Shown here in pieces: positions 46,113 through 58,452 of a stretch of 64,000 nt of DNA. Below the pieces are notes generated by a model that saw nothing but the letters and a program-made list of their open reading frames with translations, was not told where the DNA came from and did not search any database. Positions within the stretch are counted from its first letter, which is position 1. Each line of letters opens with the position of its first letter. The DNA comes from Liolophura sinensis (taxonomy: Eukaryota; Mollusca; Polyplacophora; Chitonida; Chitonidae). The stretch lies in NCBI RefSeq assembly GCF_032854445.1, contig NC_088300.1, forward strand, positions 310,001-374,000. Direction: 5' to 3'. The position numbers and the translations under genes are program-made.

Positions 46113-47321
46113 ATGGATTCTGGGGTTTTCGTTCACTCTTGGAATGACGCTAATGTTGTGAGCATACAAGAGGACAGTGCTTCGGAAACTTCGTCTCTGG
46201 GTTCGAGTATCCTGTTTAATGATCATCTGCTTCAAACCCCTGTTCGCATTCATGCAGACAGCATGGACAGTCTGAACGAGACCAGCACGCAGGCAAATGA
46301 ACAACTGCTGATATTCAAGAATACCACCGGACTCCAAAATGACCTTCGCTCCATCCTTGATCTTCCTGACATTTGTGACATGGAATTCATCGTTGGCGAG
46401 AAAAAGGTACCAGTGTACGGCGTCAAAGCTATTATTGCTGCAAGGAATCAGGCGTTTTTTCATAAAATCCAGTATGATATGACCGTGGCAAGACGCCGTT
46501 CGAAGATGAAGAAGGCTGGACGCATGATGTCCCAGTTTAGGAAAATACGCAAACATCAAAGTAGGACAGAAACCTGGATCAATCGACTGAATGTTCCAAT
46601 CGAGGACTTTGAGCCCGAGGCCTTCAGACCGCTGATAGTGTACCTTCACTGTGGCTGCCTGACTGTCAGTGGGGATACAGTGGTTGGTGTCATGAATGCA
46701 GCCGACACCTATGGTTTTGATCAAGTTCGAGAGGTATGCTTCACATTTGCCGAAAGTCTGATTACCAAAGATTGTGTACTGCCTTTGCTAGTGTCAACTG
46801 AGAAATATTCCAGCTTCAAGATGTCGAAACTGCTTTTGTTGAAGATTATGGGCTTCGTAAGGGAGCATGCACAAGATGTTCTCCAGTCGCCTTGTTTCCC
46901 GCTAGTGCCACTACAAACGGCACTTCTTGTTCTTTCCCACAACGACCTGAATGCCACAGAGGATTCGAAATGTAAGTCGGCTTTAGCCTGGAGTCGCCAT
47001 TATTGCCAGATGAACGAGAACCGATCTGTGCGAGTATCGATGGCAGCTTTCCTGCCATATATAGACTTTGCAGGTGTTGAAGACGATACTCTAAGAGAGA
47101 TGTACTCGCTGGACGTAGTTGCTGAAGATGTGCTCGATTCGGCCCGACGCCATCAAGTACGCCCCCGAGTTGTTATCCGTCAGGATGCTCCTGCAAAGTT
47201 GTCCAGAAAGAAATCATTTCGAAGATCCACCAAACAACTGAGTGCTTTCATTCGGCGGAAGTGTGCGTCTGTAACGCAATCGCCAAACAACGCTGGAGAC
47301 AGCAGGATTGCCAGCGTTTGA
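46113..47321 (+). CDS. BTB-BACK protein, tandem copy 6, C-terminally shortened
   Basis: 402 residues: TTA to TGA at codon 403 removes the last 11 residues. It has F142 and D220, shared with copies 8 and 10, plus private G356R. The downstream region has private small changes (an extra A near 47437, an extra G near 47666, loss of acg near 47866). Both BTB and BACK domains are intact, so function may be kept. Its excess of private changes adjoins copy 5. Confidence 0.85.
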   Translation: MDSGVFVHSWNDANVVSIQEDSASETSSLGSSILFNDHLLQTPVRIHADSMDSLNETSTQANEQLLIFKNTTGLQNDLRSILDLPDICDMEFIVGEKKVPVYGVKAIIAARNQAFFHKIQYDMTVARRRSKMKKAGRMMSQFRKIRKHQSRTETWINRLNVPIEDFEPEAFRPLIVYLHCGCLTVSGDTVVGVMNAADTYGFDQVREVCFTFAESLITKDCVLPLLVSTEKYSSFKMSKLLLLKIMGFVREHAQDVLQSPCFPLVPLQTALLVLSHNDLNATEDSKCKSALAWSRHYCQMNENRSVRVSMAAFLPYIDFAGVEDDTLREMYSLDVVAEDVLDSARRHQVRPRVVIRQDAPAKLSRKKSFRRSTKQLSAFIRRKCASVTQSPNNAGDSRIASV

Positions 47322-48887
47322 GGAGAAGCATCGCCTGGTAATGGGCGCCGTTAAACCATTCCTGTAACATCATGTTTACAGTGTCAGTGCTATTCTATTC
47401 AAATGTGAAATGCAGGAAACTTCGACGTCTTCATGCAATTAATCCCTGTACATACATACATTCAATCTTGTTATGTAAATAAACCTAAAACATCAAATCT
47501 AACACAAACGGTTTATGTTTTTCCCTTTGCCGCACTTTTCAATCAACTGTTTGCGTCAGCGTCGGCGTATAGGCTTTGGCAGAGGTTTATTTCTGTAGGG
47601 CCTGTAAAAGAACACCTTTATTTTTATAACTTTGATACGGTAAATAGACAATCGGGTATGAGCGGGAGCTTACTAGTTTTATTACAAATTTCAAACTAGA
47701 AAATGGGGAAAACAAATTAAGTAGACAGGGCTTCACTTTCCTCAAACGTTTGCAATTCTTAGATTTGGCTAAATTTCCATGGCCTTTAGCATTCCGGTGG
47801 TAAACAGCCAACACGGCTACTCAGCACCTTGTCCGTTTCAACGTACTAACTTCTAATCTAGCTGCCCTACTTATAAAACAACAATGCCATAGGAAATTCC
47901 ATAGCATTTTCAAGCGCAAATATGAGATTTATTTTATTCACCCACAGAGCCAATTCACTATTACACGCCATTGCATGTCGAGGAAAAATAATGAAATATT
48001 TTTGCACAAAGCCTGATAGTACATTACGCAAAGACTAAAATGCCCCAAAAGAATATAAAAACGCGATACAAACAATGAAGGGTGGAGTTTTTTATGACTT
48101 CACAGTAACACACTTCAGTTGACATATTTCTAATGTTTCATCCACAACTATCAATCTAATGTGAGAGACAAGAGCGTGGAGAGTAAAACCAGCCCACCAA
48201 CAAGGGCGTGGTCGATAAATGCTAAATAAAACATAAAATGGTACAATTTAAATTTCCTACATGAATAATTCTTGATGTATCACTTTAGGTCATGTGTCCA
48301 AAGATAATAAAACCAAGTACAAATCTGACTTTCATTTTTCCCTGCTTTTGTTTGCCAGTTGATGAAGTCTTCCCACAGGTTTGAATCTTTCCGTCGTTTT
48401 ATTAAGAAACATCTGATCCGAAACTGGCTGCTTTGAAATCAGAGCTACTCTGTAAACTTGAAAACTTGTGACTGTCAGTTTAGACACACTTAACAAATTG
48501 TTGCTATTCATGTGATTATCACATCACATATATGTAGTTTTTGTTTGCAAGTTAATTTCTAGTGAGTGGTGATTAAGTCCTCAGTACTCTATTGTCTACC
48601 AATGATACGTAGAAATGGCTAACGGGAACCCCTGCACAGTTTACGTATAGGTTTGTGGAGCAAAAGAAAAAGAAACATCGCAGGCACTACCGTTTCACAG
48701 CACGAAGCCTATTACTGACGACAGAACTCTCAACCCTTGTCAGTGTGGCAGGCTTCACTCACGCCTGGCGTGAAAATCCAACTGCCCATAAATAACAGAC
48801 GCAAAACATTCCAGGCTCAATTCTTGTAGTCGTTGGCTGAGAAACTCACATCATTTACCTCCAATCGTTACAAACTGCATTCCTGTC

Positions 48888-50129
48888 ATGGATTCTGGGG
48901 TTTTCGTTCACTCTTGGAATGACGCTAATGTTGTCAGCATACAAGAGGACAGTGCTTCGGAAACTTCGTCTCTGGGTTCGAGTATCCTGTTTAATGACCA
49001 TCTGCTTCAAACCCCTGTTCGCATTCATGCAGACAGCATGGACAGTCTGAACGAGACCAGCACGCAGGCCAATGAACAACTGCTGATATTCAAGAATACC
49101 ACCGGACTCCAAAATGACCTTCGCTCCATCCTTGATCTTCCTGACATTTGTGACATGGAATTCATCGTTGGCGAGAAAAAGGTACCAGTGTACGGCGTCA
49201 AAGCTATTATTGCTGCAAGGAATCAGGCGTTTTTTCATAAAATCCAGTATGATATGACCGTGGCAAGACGCCGTTCGAAGATGAAGAAGGCTGGACGCAT
49301 GATGTCCCAGTTGAGGAAAATACGCAAACATCAAAGTAGGACAGAAACCTGGATCAATCGACTGAATGTTCCAATCGAGGACTTTGAGCCAGAGGCCTTC
49401 AGACCGCTGATAGTGTACCTTCACTGTGGCTGCCTGACTGTCAGTGGGGATACAGTGGTTGGTGTCATGAATGCAGCCGACACCTATGGTTTTGATCAAG
49501 TTCGAGAGGTATGCTTCACATTTGCCGAAAGTCTGATTACCAAAGAGTGTGTACTGCCTTTGCTAGTGTCAACTGAGAAATATTCCAGCTTCAAGATGTC
49601 GAAACTGCTTTTGTTGAAGATTATGGGCTTCGTAAGGGAGCATGCACAAGATGTTCTCCAGTCGCCTTGTTTCCCGCTAGTGCCACTACAAACGGCACTT
49701 CTTGTTCTTTCCCACAACGACCTGAATGCCACAGAGGATTCGAAATGTAAGTCGGCTTTAGCCTGGAGTCGCCATTATTGCCAGATGAACGAGAACCGAT
49801 CTGTGCGAGTATCGATGGCAGCTTTCCTGCCATATATAGACTTTGCAGGTGTTGAAGACGATACTCTAAGAGAGATGTACTCGCTGGACGTAGTTGCTGA
49901 AGATGTGCTCGATTCGGCCCGACGCCATCAAGTACGCCCCCGAGTTGTTATCGGTCAGGATGCTCCTGCAAAGTTGTCCAGAAAGAAATCATTTCGAAGG
50001 TCCACCAAACAACTGAGTGCTTTCATTCGGCGGAAGTGTGCGTCTGTAACGCAATCGCCAAACAACGCTGGAGACAGCAGGATTGCCAGCGTTTTAGGAG
50101 AAGCATCGCCTGGTAATGGGCGCCGTTAA
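48888..50129 (+). CDS. BTB-BACK protein, tandem copy 7
   Basis: 413 residues, majority protein sequence. Diagnostic silent markers are gagccagag at codons 167-169, taccttcac, and cgaaggtcc, shared with copy 9. The following spacer has cttaagttgac and the one-base-shorter gtctcccac, so the distance to the next copy is 2774 rather than 2775. Confidence 0.92.
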   Translation: MDSGVFVHSWNDANVVSIQEDSASETSSLGSSILFNDHLLQTPVRIHADSMDSLNETSTQANEQLLIFKNTTGLQNDLRSILDLPDICDMEFIVGEKKVPVYGVKAIIAARNQAFFHKIQYDMTVARRRSKMKKAGRMMSQLRKIRKHQSRTETWINRLNVPIEDFEPEAFRPLIVYLHCGCLTVSGDTVVGVMNAADTYGFDQVREVCFTFAESLITKECVLPLLVSTEKYSSFKMSKLLLLKIMGFVREHAQDVLQSPCFPLVPLQTALLVLSHNDLNATEDSKCKSALAWSRHYCQMNENRSVRVSMAAFLPYIDFAGVEDDTLREMYSLDVVAEDVLDSARRHQVRPRVVIGQDAPAKLSRKKSFRRSTKQLSAFIRRKCASVTQSPNNAGDSRIASVLGEASPGNGRR

Positions 50130-51661
50130 ACCATTCCTGTAACATCATGTTTACAGTGTCAGTGCTATTCTATTCAAATGTGAAATGCAGGAAACTTCGA
50201 CGTCTTCATGCATTAATCCCTGTACATACATACATTCAATCTTGTTATGTAAATAAACCTAAAACATCAAATCTAACACAAACGGTTTATGTTTTTCCCT
50301 TTGCCGCACTTTTCATTCAACTGTTTGCGTCAGCGTCGGCGTATAGGCTTTGGCAGAGGTTTATTTCTGTAGGGCCTGTAAAAGAACACCTTTATTTTTA
50401 TAACTTTGATACGGTAAATAGACAATCGGGTATGAGCGGAGCTTACTAGTTTTATTACAAATTTCAAACTAGAAAATGGGGAAAACAAATTAAGTAGACA
50501 GGGCTTCACTTTCCTCAAACGTTTGCAATTCTTAGATTTGGCTAAATTTCCATGGCCTTTAGCATTCCGGTGGTAAACAGCCAACACGGCTACTCAGCAC
50601 CTTGTCCGTTTCAACGTACTAACTTCTAATCTAGCTGCCACGTACTTATAAAACAACAATGCCATAGGAAATTCCATAGCATTTTCAAGCGCAAATATGA
50701 GATTTATTTTATTCACCCACAGAGCCAATTCACTATTACACGCCATTGCATGTCGAGGAAAAATAATGAAATATTTTTGCACAAAGCCTGATAGTACATT
50801 ACGCAAAGACTAAAATGCCCCAAAAGAATATAAAAACGCGATACAAACAATGAAGGGTGGAGTTTTTTATGACTTCACAGTAACACACTTAAGTTGACAT
50901 ATTTCTAATGTTTCATCCACAACTATCAATCTAATGTGAGAGACAAGAGCGTGGAGAGTAAAACCAGCCCACCAACAAGGGCGTGGTCGATAAATGCTAA
51001 ATAAAACATAAAATGGTACAATTTAAATTTCCTACATGAATAATTCTTGATGTATCACTTTAGGTCATGTGTCCAAAGATAATAAAACCAAGTACAAATC
51101 TGACTTTCATTTTTCCCTGCTTTTGTTTGCCAGTTGATGAAGTCTCCCACAGGTTTGAATCTTTCCGTCGTTTTATCAAGTAACATCTGATCCGAAACTG
51201 GCTGCTTTGAAATCAGAGCTACTCTGTAAACTTGAAAACTTGTGACTGTCAGTTTAGACACACTTAACAAATTGTTGCTATTCATGTGATTATCACATCA
51301 CATATATGTAGTTTTTGTTTGCAAGTTAATTTCTAGTGAGTGGTGATTAAGTCCTCAGTACTCTATTGTCTACCAATGATACGTAGAAATGACTAACGGG
51401 AACCCCTGCACAGTTTACGTATAGGTTTGTGGAGCAAAAGAAAAAGAAACATCGCAGGCACTACCGTTTCACAGCACGAAGCCTATTACTGACGACAGAA
51501 CTCTCATCCCTTGTCAGTGTGGCAGGCTTCACTCACGCCTGGCGTGAAAATCCAACTGCCCATAAATAACAGACGCAAAACATTCCAGGCTCAATTCTTG
51601 TAGTCGTTGGCTGAGAAACTCACATCATTTACCTCCAATCGTTACAAACTGCATTCCTGTC

Positions 51662-52903
51662 ATGGATTCTGGGGTTTTCGTTCACTCTTGGAATGACGCT
51701 AATGTTGTCAGCATACAAGAGGACAGTGCTTCGGAAACTTCGTCTCTGGGTTCGAGTATCCTGTTTAATGATCATCTGCTTCAAACCCCTGTTCGCATTC
51801 ATGCAGACAGCATGGACAGTCTGAACGAGACCAGCACGCAGGCAAATGAACAACTGCTGATATTCAAGAATACCACCGGACTCCAAAATGACCTTCGCTC
51901 CATCCTTGATCTTCCTGACATTTGTGACATGGAATTCATCGTTGGCGAGAAAAAGGTACCAGTGTACGGCGTCAAAGCTATTATTGCTGCAAGGAATCAG
52001 GCGTTTTTTCATAAAATCCAGTATGATATGACCGTGGCAAGACGCCGTTCGAAGATGAAGAAGGCTCGACGCATGATGTCCCAGTTTAGGAAAATACGCA
52101 AACATCAAAGTAGGACAGAAACCTGGATCAATCGACTGAATGTTCCAATCGAGGACTTTGAGCCCGAGGCCTTCAGACCGCTGATAGTGTACCTTCACTG
52201 TGGCTGCCTGACTGTCAGTGGGGATACAGTGGTTGGTGTCATGAATGCAGCCGACACCTATGGTTTTGATCAAGTTCGAGAGGTATGCTTCACATTTGCC
52301 GAAAGTCTGATTACCAAAGATTGTGTACTGCCTTTGCTAGTGTCAACTGAGAAATATTCCAGCTTCAAGATGTCGAAACTGCTTTTGTTGAAGATTATGG
52401 GCTTCGTAAGGGAGCATGCACAAGATGTTCTCCAGTCGCCTTGTTTCCCGCTAGTGCCACTACAAACGGCACTTCTTGTTCTTTCCCACAACGACCTGAA
52501 TGCCACAGAGGATTCGAAATGTAAGTCGGCTTTAGCCTGGAGTCGCCATTATTGCCAGATGAACGAGAACCGATCTGTGCGAGTATCGATGGCAGCTTTC
52601 CTGCCATATATAGACTTTGCAGGTGTTGAAGACGATACTCTAAGAGAGATGTACTCGCTGGACGTAGTTGCTGAAGATGTGCTCGATTCGGCCCGACGCC
52701 ATCAAGTACGCCCCCGAGTTGTTATCGGTCAGGATGCTCCTGCAAAGTTGTCCAGAAAGAAATCATTTCGAAGATCCACCAAACAACTGAGTGCTTTCAT
52801 TCGGCGGAAGTGTGCGTCTGTAACGCAATCGCCAAACAACGCTGGAGACAGCAGGATTGCCAGCGTTTTAGGAGAAGCATCGCCTGGTAATGGGCGCCGT
52901 TAA
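51662..52903 (+). CDS. BTB-BACK protein, tandem copy 8
   Basis: 413 residues with R136, F142 and D220. R136 adds another basic residue to the BTB insert. Start-to-start distance from copy 6 is 5549 bp. The downstream spacer has gacttatttc and cgagaaaaaat, shared only with copy 10. Confidence 0.92.
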   Translation: MDSGVFVHSWNDANVVSIQEDSASETSSLGSSILFNDHLLQTPVRIHADSMDSLNETSTQANEQLLIFKNTTGLQNDLRSILDLPDICDMEFIVGEKKVPVYGVKAIIAARNQAFFHKIQYDMTVARRRSKMKKARRMMSQFRKIRKHQSRTETWINRLNVPIEDFEPEAFRPLIVYLHCGCLTVSGDTVVGVMNAADTYGFDQVREVCFTFAESLITKDCVLPLLVSTEKYSSFKMSKLLLLKIMGFVREHAQDVLQSPCFPLVPLQTALLVLSHNDLNATEDSKCKSALAWSRHYCQMNENRSVRVSMAAFLPYIDFAGVEDDTLREMYSLDVVAEDVLDSARRHQVRPRVVIGQDAPAKLSRKKSFRRSTKQLSAFIRRKCASVTQSPNNAGDSRIASVLGEASPGNGRR

Positions 52904-54436
52904 ACCATTCCTGTAACATCATGTTTACAGTGTCAGTGCTATTCTATTCAAATGTGAAATGCAGGAAACTTCGACGTCTTCATGCATTAATCCCTGTACA
53001 TACATACATTCAATCTTGTTATGTAAATAAACCTAAAACATCAAATCTAACACAAACGGTTTATGTTTTTCCCTTTGCCGCACTTTTCAATCAACTGTTT
53101 GCGTCAGCGTCGGCGTATAGGCTTTGGCAGAGGTTTATTTCTGTAGGGCCTGTAAAAGAACACCTTTATTTTTATAACTTTGATACGGTAAATAGACAAT
53201 CGGGTATGAGCGGAGCTTACTAGTTTTATTACAAATTTCAAACTAGAAAATGGGGAAAACAAATTAAGTAGACAGGGCTTCACTTTCCTCAAACGTTTGC
53301 AATTCTTAGATTTGGCTAAATTTCCATGGCCTTTAGCATTCCGGTGGTAAACAGCCAACACGGCTACTCAGCACCTTGTCCGTTTCAACGTACTAACTTC
53401 TAATCTAGCTGCCACGTACTTATAAAACAACAATGCCATAGGAAATTCCATAGCATTTTCAAGCGCAAATATGAGATTTATTTTATTCACCCACAGAGCC
53501 AATTCACTATTACACGCCATTGCATGTCGAGAAAAAATAATGAAATATTTTTGCACAAAGCCTGACAGTACATTACGCAAAGACTAAAATGCCCCAAAAG
53601 AATATAAAAACGCGATACAAACAATGAAGGGTGGAGTTTTTTATGACTTCACAGTAACACACTTCAGTTGACTTATTTCTAATGTTTCATCCACAACTAT
53701 CAATCTAATGTGAGAGACAAGAGCGTGGAGAGTAAAACCAGCCCACCAACAAGGGCGTGGTCGATAAATGCTAAATAAAATATAAAATGGTACAATTTAA
53801 ATTTCCTACATGAATAATTCTTGATGTATCACTTTAGGTCATGTGTCCAAAGATAATAAAACCAAGTACAAATCTGACTTTCATTTTTCCCTGCTTTTGT
53901 TTGCCAGTTGATGAAGTCTTCCCACAGGTTTGAATCTTTCCGTCGTTTTATTAAGAAACATCTGATCCGAAACTGGCTGCTTTGAAATCAGAGCTACTCT
54001 GTAAACTTGAAAACTTGTGACTGTCAGTTTAGACACACTTAACAAATTGTTGCTATTCATGTGATTATCACATCACATATATGTAGTTTTTGTTTGCAAG
54101 TTAATTTCTAGTGAGTGGTGATTAAGTCCTCAGTACTCTATTGTCTACCAATGATACGTAGAAATGGCTAACGGGAACCCCTGCACAGTTTACGTATAGG
54201 TTTGTGGAGCAAAAGAAAAAGAAACATCGCAGGCACTACCGTTTCACAGCACGAAGCCTATTACTGACGACAGAACTCTCATCCCTTGTCAGTGTGGCAG
54301 GCTTCACTCACGCCTGGCGTGAAAATCCAACTGCCCATAAATAACAGACGCAAAACATTCCAGGCTCAATTCTTGTAGTCGTTGGCTGAGAAACTCACAT
54401 CATTTACCTCCAATCGTTACAAACTGCATTCCTGTC

Positions 54437-55678
54437 ATGGATTCTGGGGTTTTCGTTCACTCTTGGAATGACGCTAATGTTGTCAGCATACAAGAGGACA
54501 GTGCTTCGGAAACTTCGTCTCTGGGTTCGAGTATCCTGTTTAATGATCATCTGCTTCAAACCCCTGTTCGCATTCATGCAGACAGCATGGACAGTCTGAA
54601 CGAGACCAGCACGCAGGCAAATGAACAACTGCTGATATTCAAGAATACCACCGGACTCCAAAATGACCTTCGCTCCATCCTTGATCTTCCTGACATTTGT
54701 GACATGGAATTCATCGTTGGCGAGAAAAAGGTACCAGTGTACGGCGTCAAAGCTATTATTGCTGCAAGGAATCAGGCGTTTTTTCATAAAATCCAGTATG
54801 ATATGACCGTGGCAAGACGCCGTTCGAAGATGAAGAAGGCTCGACGCATGATGTCCCAGTTGAGGAAAATACGCAAACATCAAAGTAGGACAGAAACCTG
54901 GATCAATCGACTGAATGTTCCAATCGAGGACTTTGAGCCAGAGGCCTTCAGACCGCTGATAGTGTACCTTCACTGTGGCTGCCTGACTGTCAGTGGGGAT
55001 ACAGTGGTTGGTGTCATGAATGCAGCCGACACCTATGGTTTTGATCAAGTTCGAGAGGTATGCTTCACATTTGCCGAAAGTCTGATTACCAAAGAGTGTG
55101 TACTGCCTTTGCTAGTGTCAACTGAGAAATATTCCAGCTTCAAGATGTCGAAACTGCTTTTGTTGAAGATTATGGGCTTCGTAAGGGAGCATGCACAAGA
55201 TGTTCTCCAGTCGCCTTGTTTCCCGCTAGTGCCACTACAAACGGCACTTCTTGTTCTTTCCCACAACGACCTGAATGCCACAGAGGATTCGAAATGTAAG
55301 TCGGCTTTAGCCTGGAGTCGCCATTATTGCCAGATGAACGAGAACCGATCTGTGCGAGTATCGATGGCAGCTTTCCTGCCATATATAGACTTTGCAGGTG
55401 TTGAAGACGATACTCTAAGAGAGATGTACTCGCTGGACGTAGTTGCTGAAGATGTGCTCGATTCGGCCCGACGCCATCAAGTACGCCCCCGAGTTGTTAT
55501 CGGTCAGGATGCTCCTGCAAAGTTGTCCAGAAAGAAATCATTTCGAAGGTCCACCAAACAACTGAGTGCTTTCATTCGGCGGAAGTGTGCGTCTGTAACG
55601 CAATCGCCAAACAACGCTGGAGACAGCAGGATTGCCAGCGTTTTAGGAGAAGCATCGCCTGGTAATGGGCGCCGTTAA
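54437..55678 (+). CDS. BTB-BACK protein, tandem copy 9
   Basis: 413 residues with R136 but L142 and E220. It looks like a copy-7 type gene carrying the copy-8 R136 marker and upstream markers (gatcat, ggcaaatg), indicating a conversion or crossover breakpoint between codons 136 and 142. It lies 5549 bp from copy 7. Confidence 0.92.
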   Translation: MDSGVFVHSWNDANVVSIQEDSASETSSLGSSILFNDHLLQTPVRIHADSMDSLNETSTQANEQLLIFKNTTGLQNDLRSILDLPDICDMEFIVGEKKVPVYGVKAIIAARNQAFFHKIQYDMTVARRRSKMKKARRMMSQLRKIRKHQSRTETWINRLNVPIEDFEPEAFRPLIVYLHCGCLTVSGDTVVGVMNAADTYGFDQVREVCFTFAESLITKECVLPLLVSTEKYSSFKMSKLLLLKIMGFVREHAQDVLQSPCFPLVPLQTALLVLSHNDLNATEDSKCKSALAWSRHYCQMNENRSVRVSMAAFLPYIDFAGVEDDTLREMYSLDVVAEDVLDSARRHQVRPRVVIGQDAPAKLSRKKSFRRSTKQLSAFIRRKCASVTQSPNNAGDSRIASVLGEASPGNGRR

Positions 55679-57210
55679 ACCATTCCTGTAACATCATGTT
55701 TACAGTGTCAGTGCTATTCTATTCAAATGTGAAATGCAGGAAACTTCGACGTCTTCATGCATTAATCCCTGTACATACATACATTCAATCTTGTTATGTA
55801 AATAAACCTAAAACATCAAATCTAACACAAACGGTTTATGTTTTTCCCTTTGCCGCACTTTTCATTCAACTGTTTGCGTCAGCGTCGGCGTATAGGCTTT
55901 GGCAGAGGTTTATTTCTGTAGGGCCTGTAAAAGAACACCTTTATTTTTATAACTTTGATACGGTAAATAGACAATCGGGTATGAGCGGAGCTTACTAGTT
56001 TTATTACAAATTTCAAACTAGAAAATGGGGAAAACAAATTAAGTAGACAGGGCTTCACTTTCCTCAAACGTTTGCAATTCTTAGATTTGGCTAAATTTCC
56101 ATGGCCTTTAGCATTCCGGTGGTAAACAGCCAACACGGCTACTCAGCACCTTGTCCGTTTCAACGTACTAACTTCTAATCTAGCTGCCACGTACTTATAA
56201 AACAACAATGCCATAGGAAATTCCATAGCATTTTCAAGCGCAAATATGAGATTTATTTTATTCACCCACAGAGCCAATTCACTATTACACGCCATTGCAT
56301 GTCGAGGAAAAATAATGAAATATTTTTGCACAAAGCCTGATAGTACATTACGCAAAGACTAAAATGCCCCAAAAGAATATAAAAACGCGATACAAACAAT
56401 GAAGGGTGGAGTTTTTTATGACTTCACAGTAACACACTTAAGTTGACATATTTCTAATGTTTCATCCACAACTATCAATCTAATGTGAGAGACAAGAGCG
56501 TGGAGAGTAAAACCAGCCCACCAACAAGGGCGTGGTCGATAAATGCTAAATAAAACATAAAATGGTACAATTTAAATTTCCTACATGAATAATTCTTGAT
56601 GTATCACTTTAGGTCATGTGTCCAAAGATAATAAAACCAAGTACAAATCTGACTTTCATTTTTCCCTGCTTTTGTTTGCCAGTTGATGAAGTCTCCCACA
56701 GGTTTGAATCTTTCCGTCGTTTTATCAAGTAACATCTGATCCGAAACTGGCTGCTTTGAAATCAGAGCTACTCTGTAAACTTGAAAACTTGTGACTGTCA
56801 GTTTAGACACACTTAACAAATTGTTGCTATTCATGTGATTATCACATCACATATATGTAGTTTTTGTTTGCAAGTTAATTTCTAGTGAGTGGTGATTAAG
56901 TCCTCAGTACTCTATTGTCTACCAATGATACGTAGAAATGACTAACGGGAACCCCTGCACAGTTTACGTATAGGTTTGTGGAGCAAAAGAAAAAGAAACA
57001 TCGCAGGCACTACCGTTTCACAGCACGAAGCCTATTACTGACGACAGAACTCTCATCCCTTGTCAGTGTGGCAGGCTTCACTCACGCCTGGCGTGAAAAT
57101 CCAACTGCCCATAAATAACAGACGCAAAACATTCCAGGCTCAATTCTTGTAGTCGTTGGCTGAGAAACTCACATCATTTACCTCCAATCGTTACAAACTG
57201 CATTCCTGTC

Positions 57211-58452
57211 ATGGATTCTGGGGTTTTCGTTCACTCTTGGAATGACGCTAATGTTGTCAGCATACAAGAGGACAGTGCTTCGGAAACTTCGTCTCTGGGT
57301 TCGAGTATCCTGTTTAATGATCATCTGCTTCAAACCCCTGTTCGCATTCATGCAGACAGCATGGACAGTCTGAACGAGACCAGCACGCAGGCAAATGAAC
57401 AACTGCTGATATTCAAGAATACCACCGGACTCCAAAATGACCTTCGCTCCATCCTTGATCTTCCTGACATTTGTGACATGGAATTCATCGTTGGCGAGAA
57501 AAAGGTACCAGTGTACGGCGTCAAAGCTATTATTGCTGCAAGGAATCAGGCGTTTTTTCATAAAATCCAGTATGATATGACCGTGGCAAGACGCCGTTCG
57601 AAGATGAAGAAGGCTCGACGCATGATGTCCCAGTTTAGGAAAATACGCAAACATCAAAGTAGGACAGAAACCTGGATCAATCGACTGAATGTTCCAATCG
57701 AGGACTTTGAGCCCGAGGCCTTCAGACCGCTGATAGTGTACCTTCACTGTGGCTGCCTGACTGTCAGTGGGGATACAGTGGTTGGTGTCATGAATGCAGC
57801 CGACACCTATGGTTTTGATCAAGTTCGAGAGGTATGCTTCACATTTGCCGAAAGTCTGATTACCAAAGATTGTGTACTGCCTTTGCTAGTGTCAACTGAG
57901 AAATATTCCAGCTTCAAGATGTCGAAACTGCTTTTGTTGAAGATTATGGGCTTCGTAAGGGAGCATGCACAAGATGTTCTCCAGTCGCCTTGTTTCCCGC
58001 TAGTGCCACTACAAACGGCACTTCTTGTTCTTTCCCACAACGACCTGAATGCCACAGAGGATTCGAAATGTAAGTCGGCTTTAGCCTGGAGTCGCCATTA
58101 TTGCCAGATGAACGAGAACCGATCTGTGCGAGTATCGATGGCAGCTTTCCTGCCATATATAGACTTTGCAGGTGTTGAAGACGATACTCTAAGAGAGATG
58201 TACTCGCTGGACGTAGTTGCTGAAGATGTGCTCGATTCGGCCCGACGCCATCAAGTACGCCCCCGAGTTGTTATCGGTCAGGATGCTCCTGCAAAGTTGT
58301 CCAGAAAGAAATCATTTCGAAGATCCACCAAACAACTGAGTGCTTTCATTCGGCGGAAGTGTGCGTCTGTAACGCAATCGCCAAACAACGCTGGAGACAG
58401 CAGGATTGCCAGCGTTTTAGGAGAAGCATCGCCTGGTAATGGGCGCCGTTAA
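57211..58452 (+). CDS. BTB-BACK protein, tandem copy 10
   Basis: 413 residues; the protein is identical to copy 8 (R136, F142, D220). It lies exactly 5549 bp from copy 8, and the spacer markers are shared too. It is the clearest evidence that a two-gene block was duplicated. Confidence 0.92.
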   Translation: MDSGVFVHSWNDANVVSIQEDSASETSSLGSSILFNDHLLQTPVRIHADSMDSLNETSTQANEQLLIFKNTTGLQNDLRSILDLPDICDMEFIVGEKKVPVYGVKAIIAARNQAFFHKIQYDMTVARRRSKMKKARRMMSQFRKIRKHQSRTETWINRLNVPIEDFEPEAFRPLIVYLHCGCLTVSGDTVVGVMNAADTYGFDQVREVCFTFAESLITKDCVLPLLVSTEKYSSFKMSKLLLLKIMGFVREHAQDVLQSPCFPLVPLQTALLVLSHNDLNATEDSKCKSALAWSRHYCQMNENRSVRVSMAAFLPYIDFAGVEDDTLREMYSLDVVAEDVLDSARRHQVRPRVVIGQDAPAKLSRKKSFRRSTKQLSAFIRRKCASVTQSPNNAGDSRIASVLGEASPGNGRR

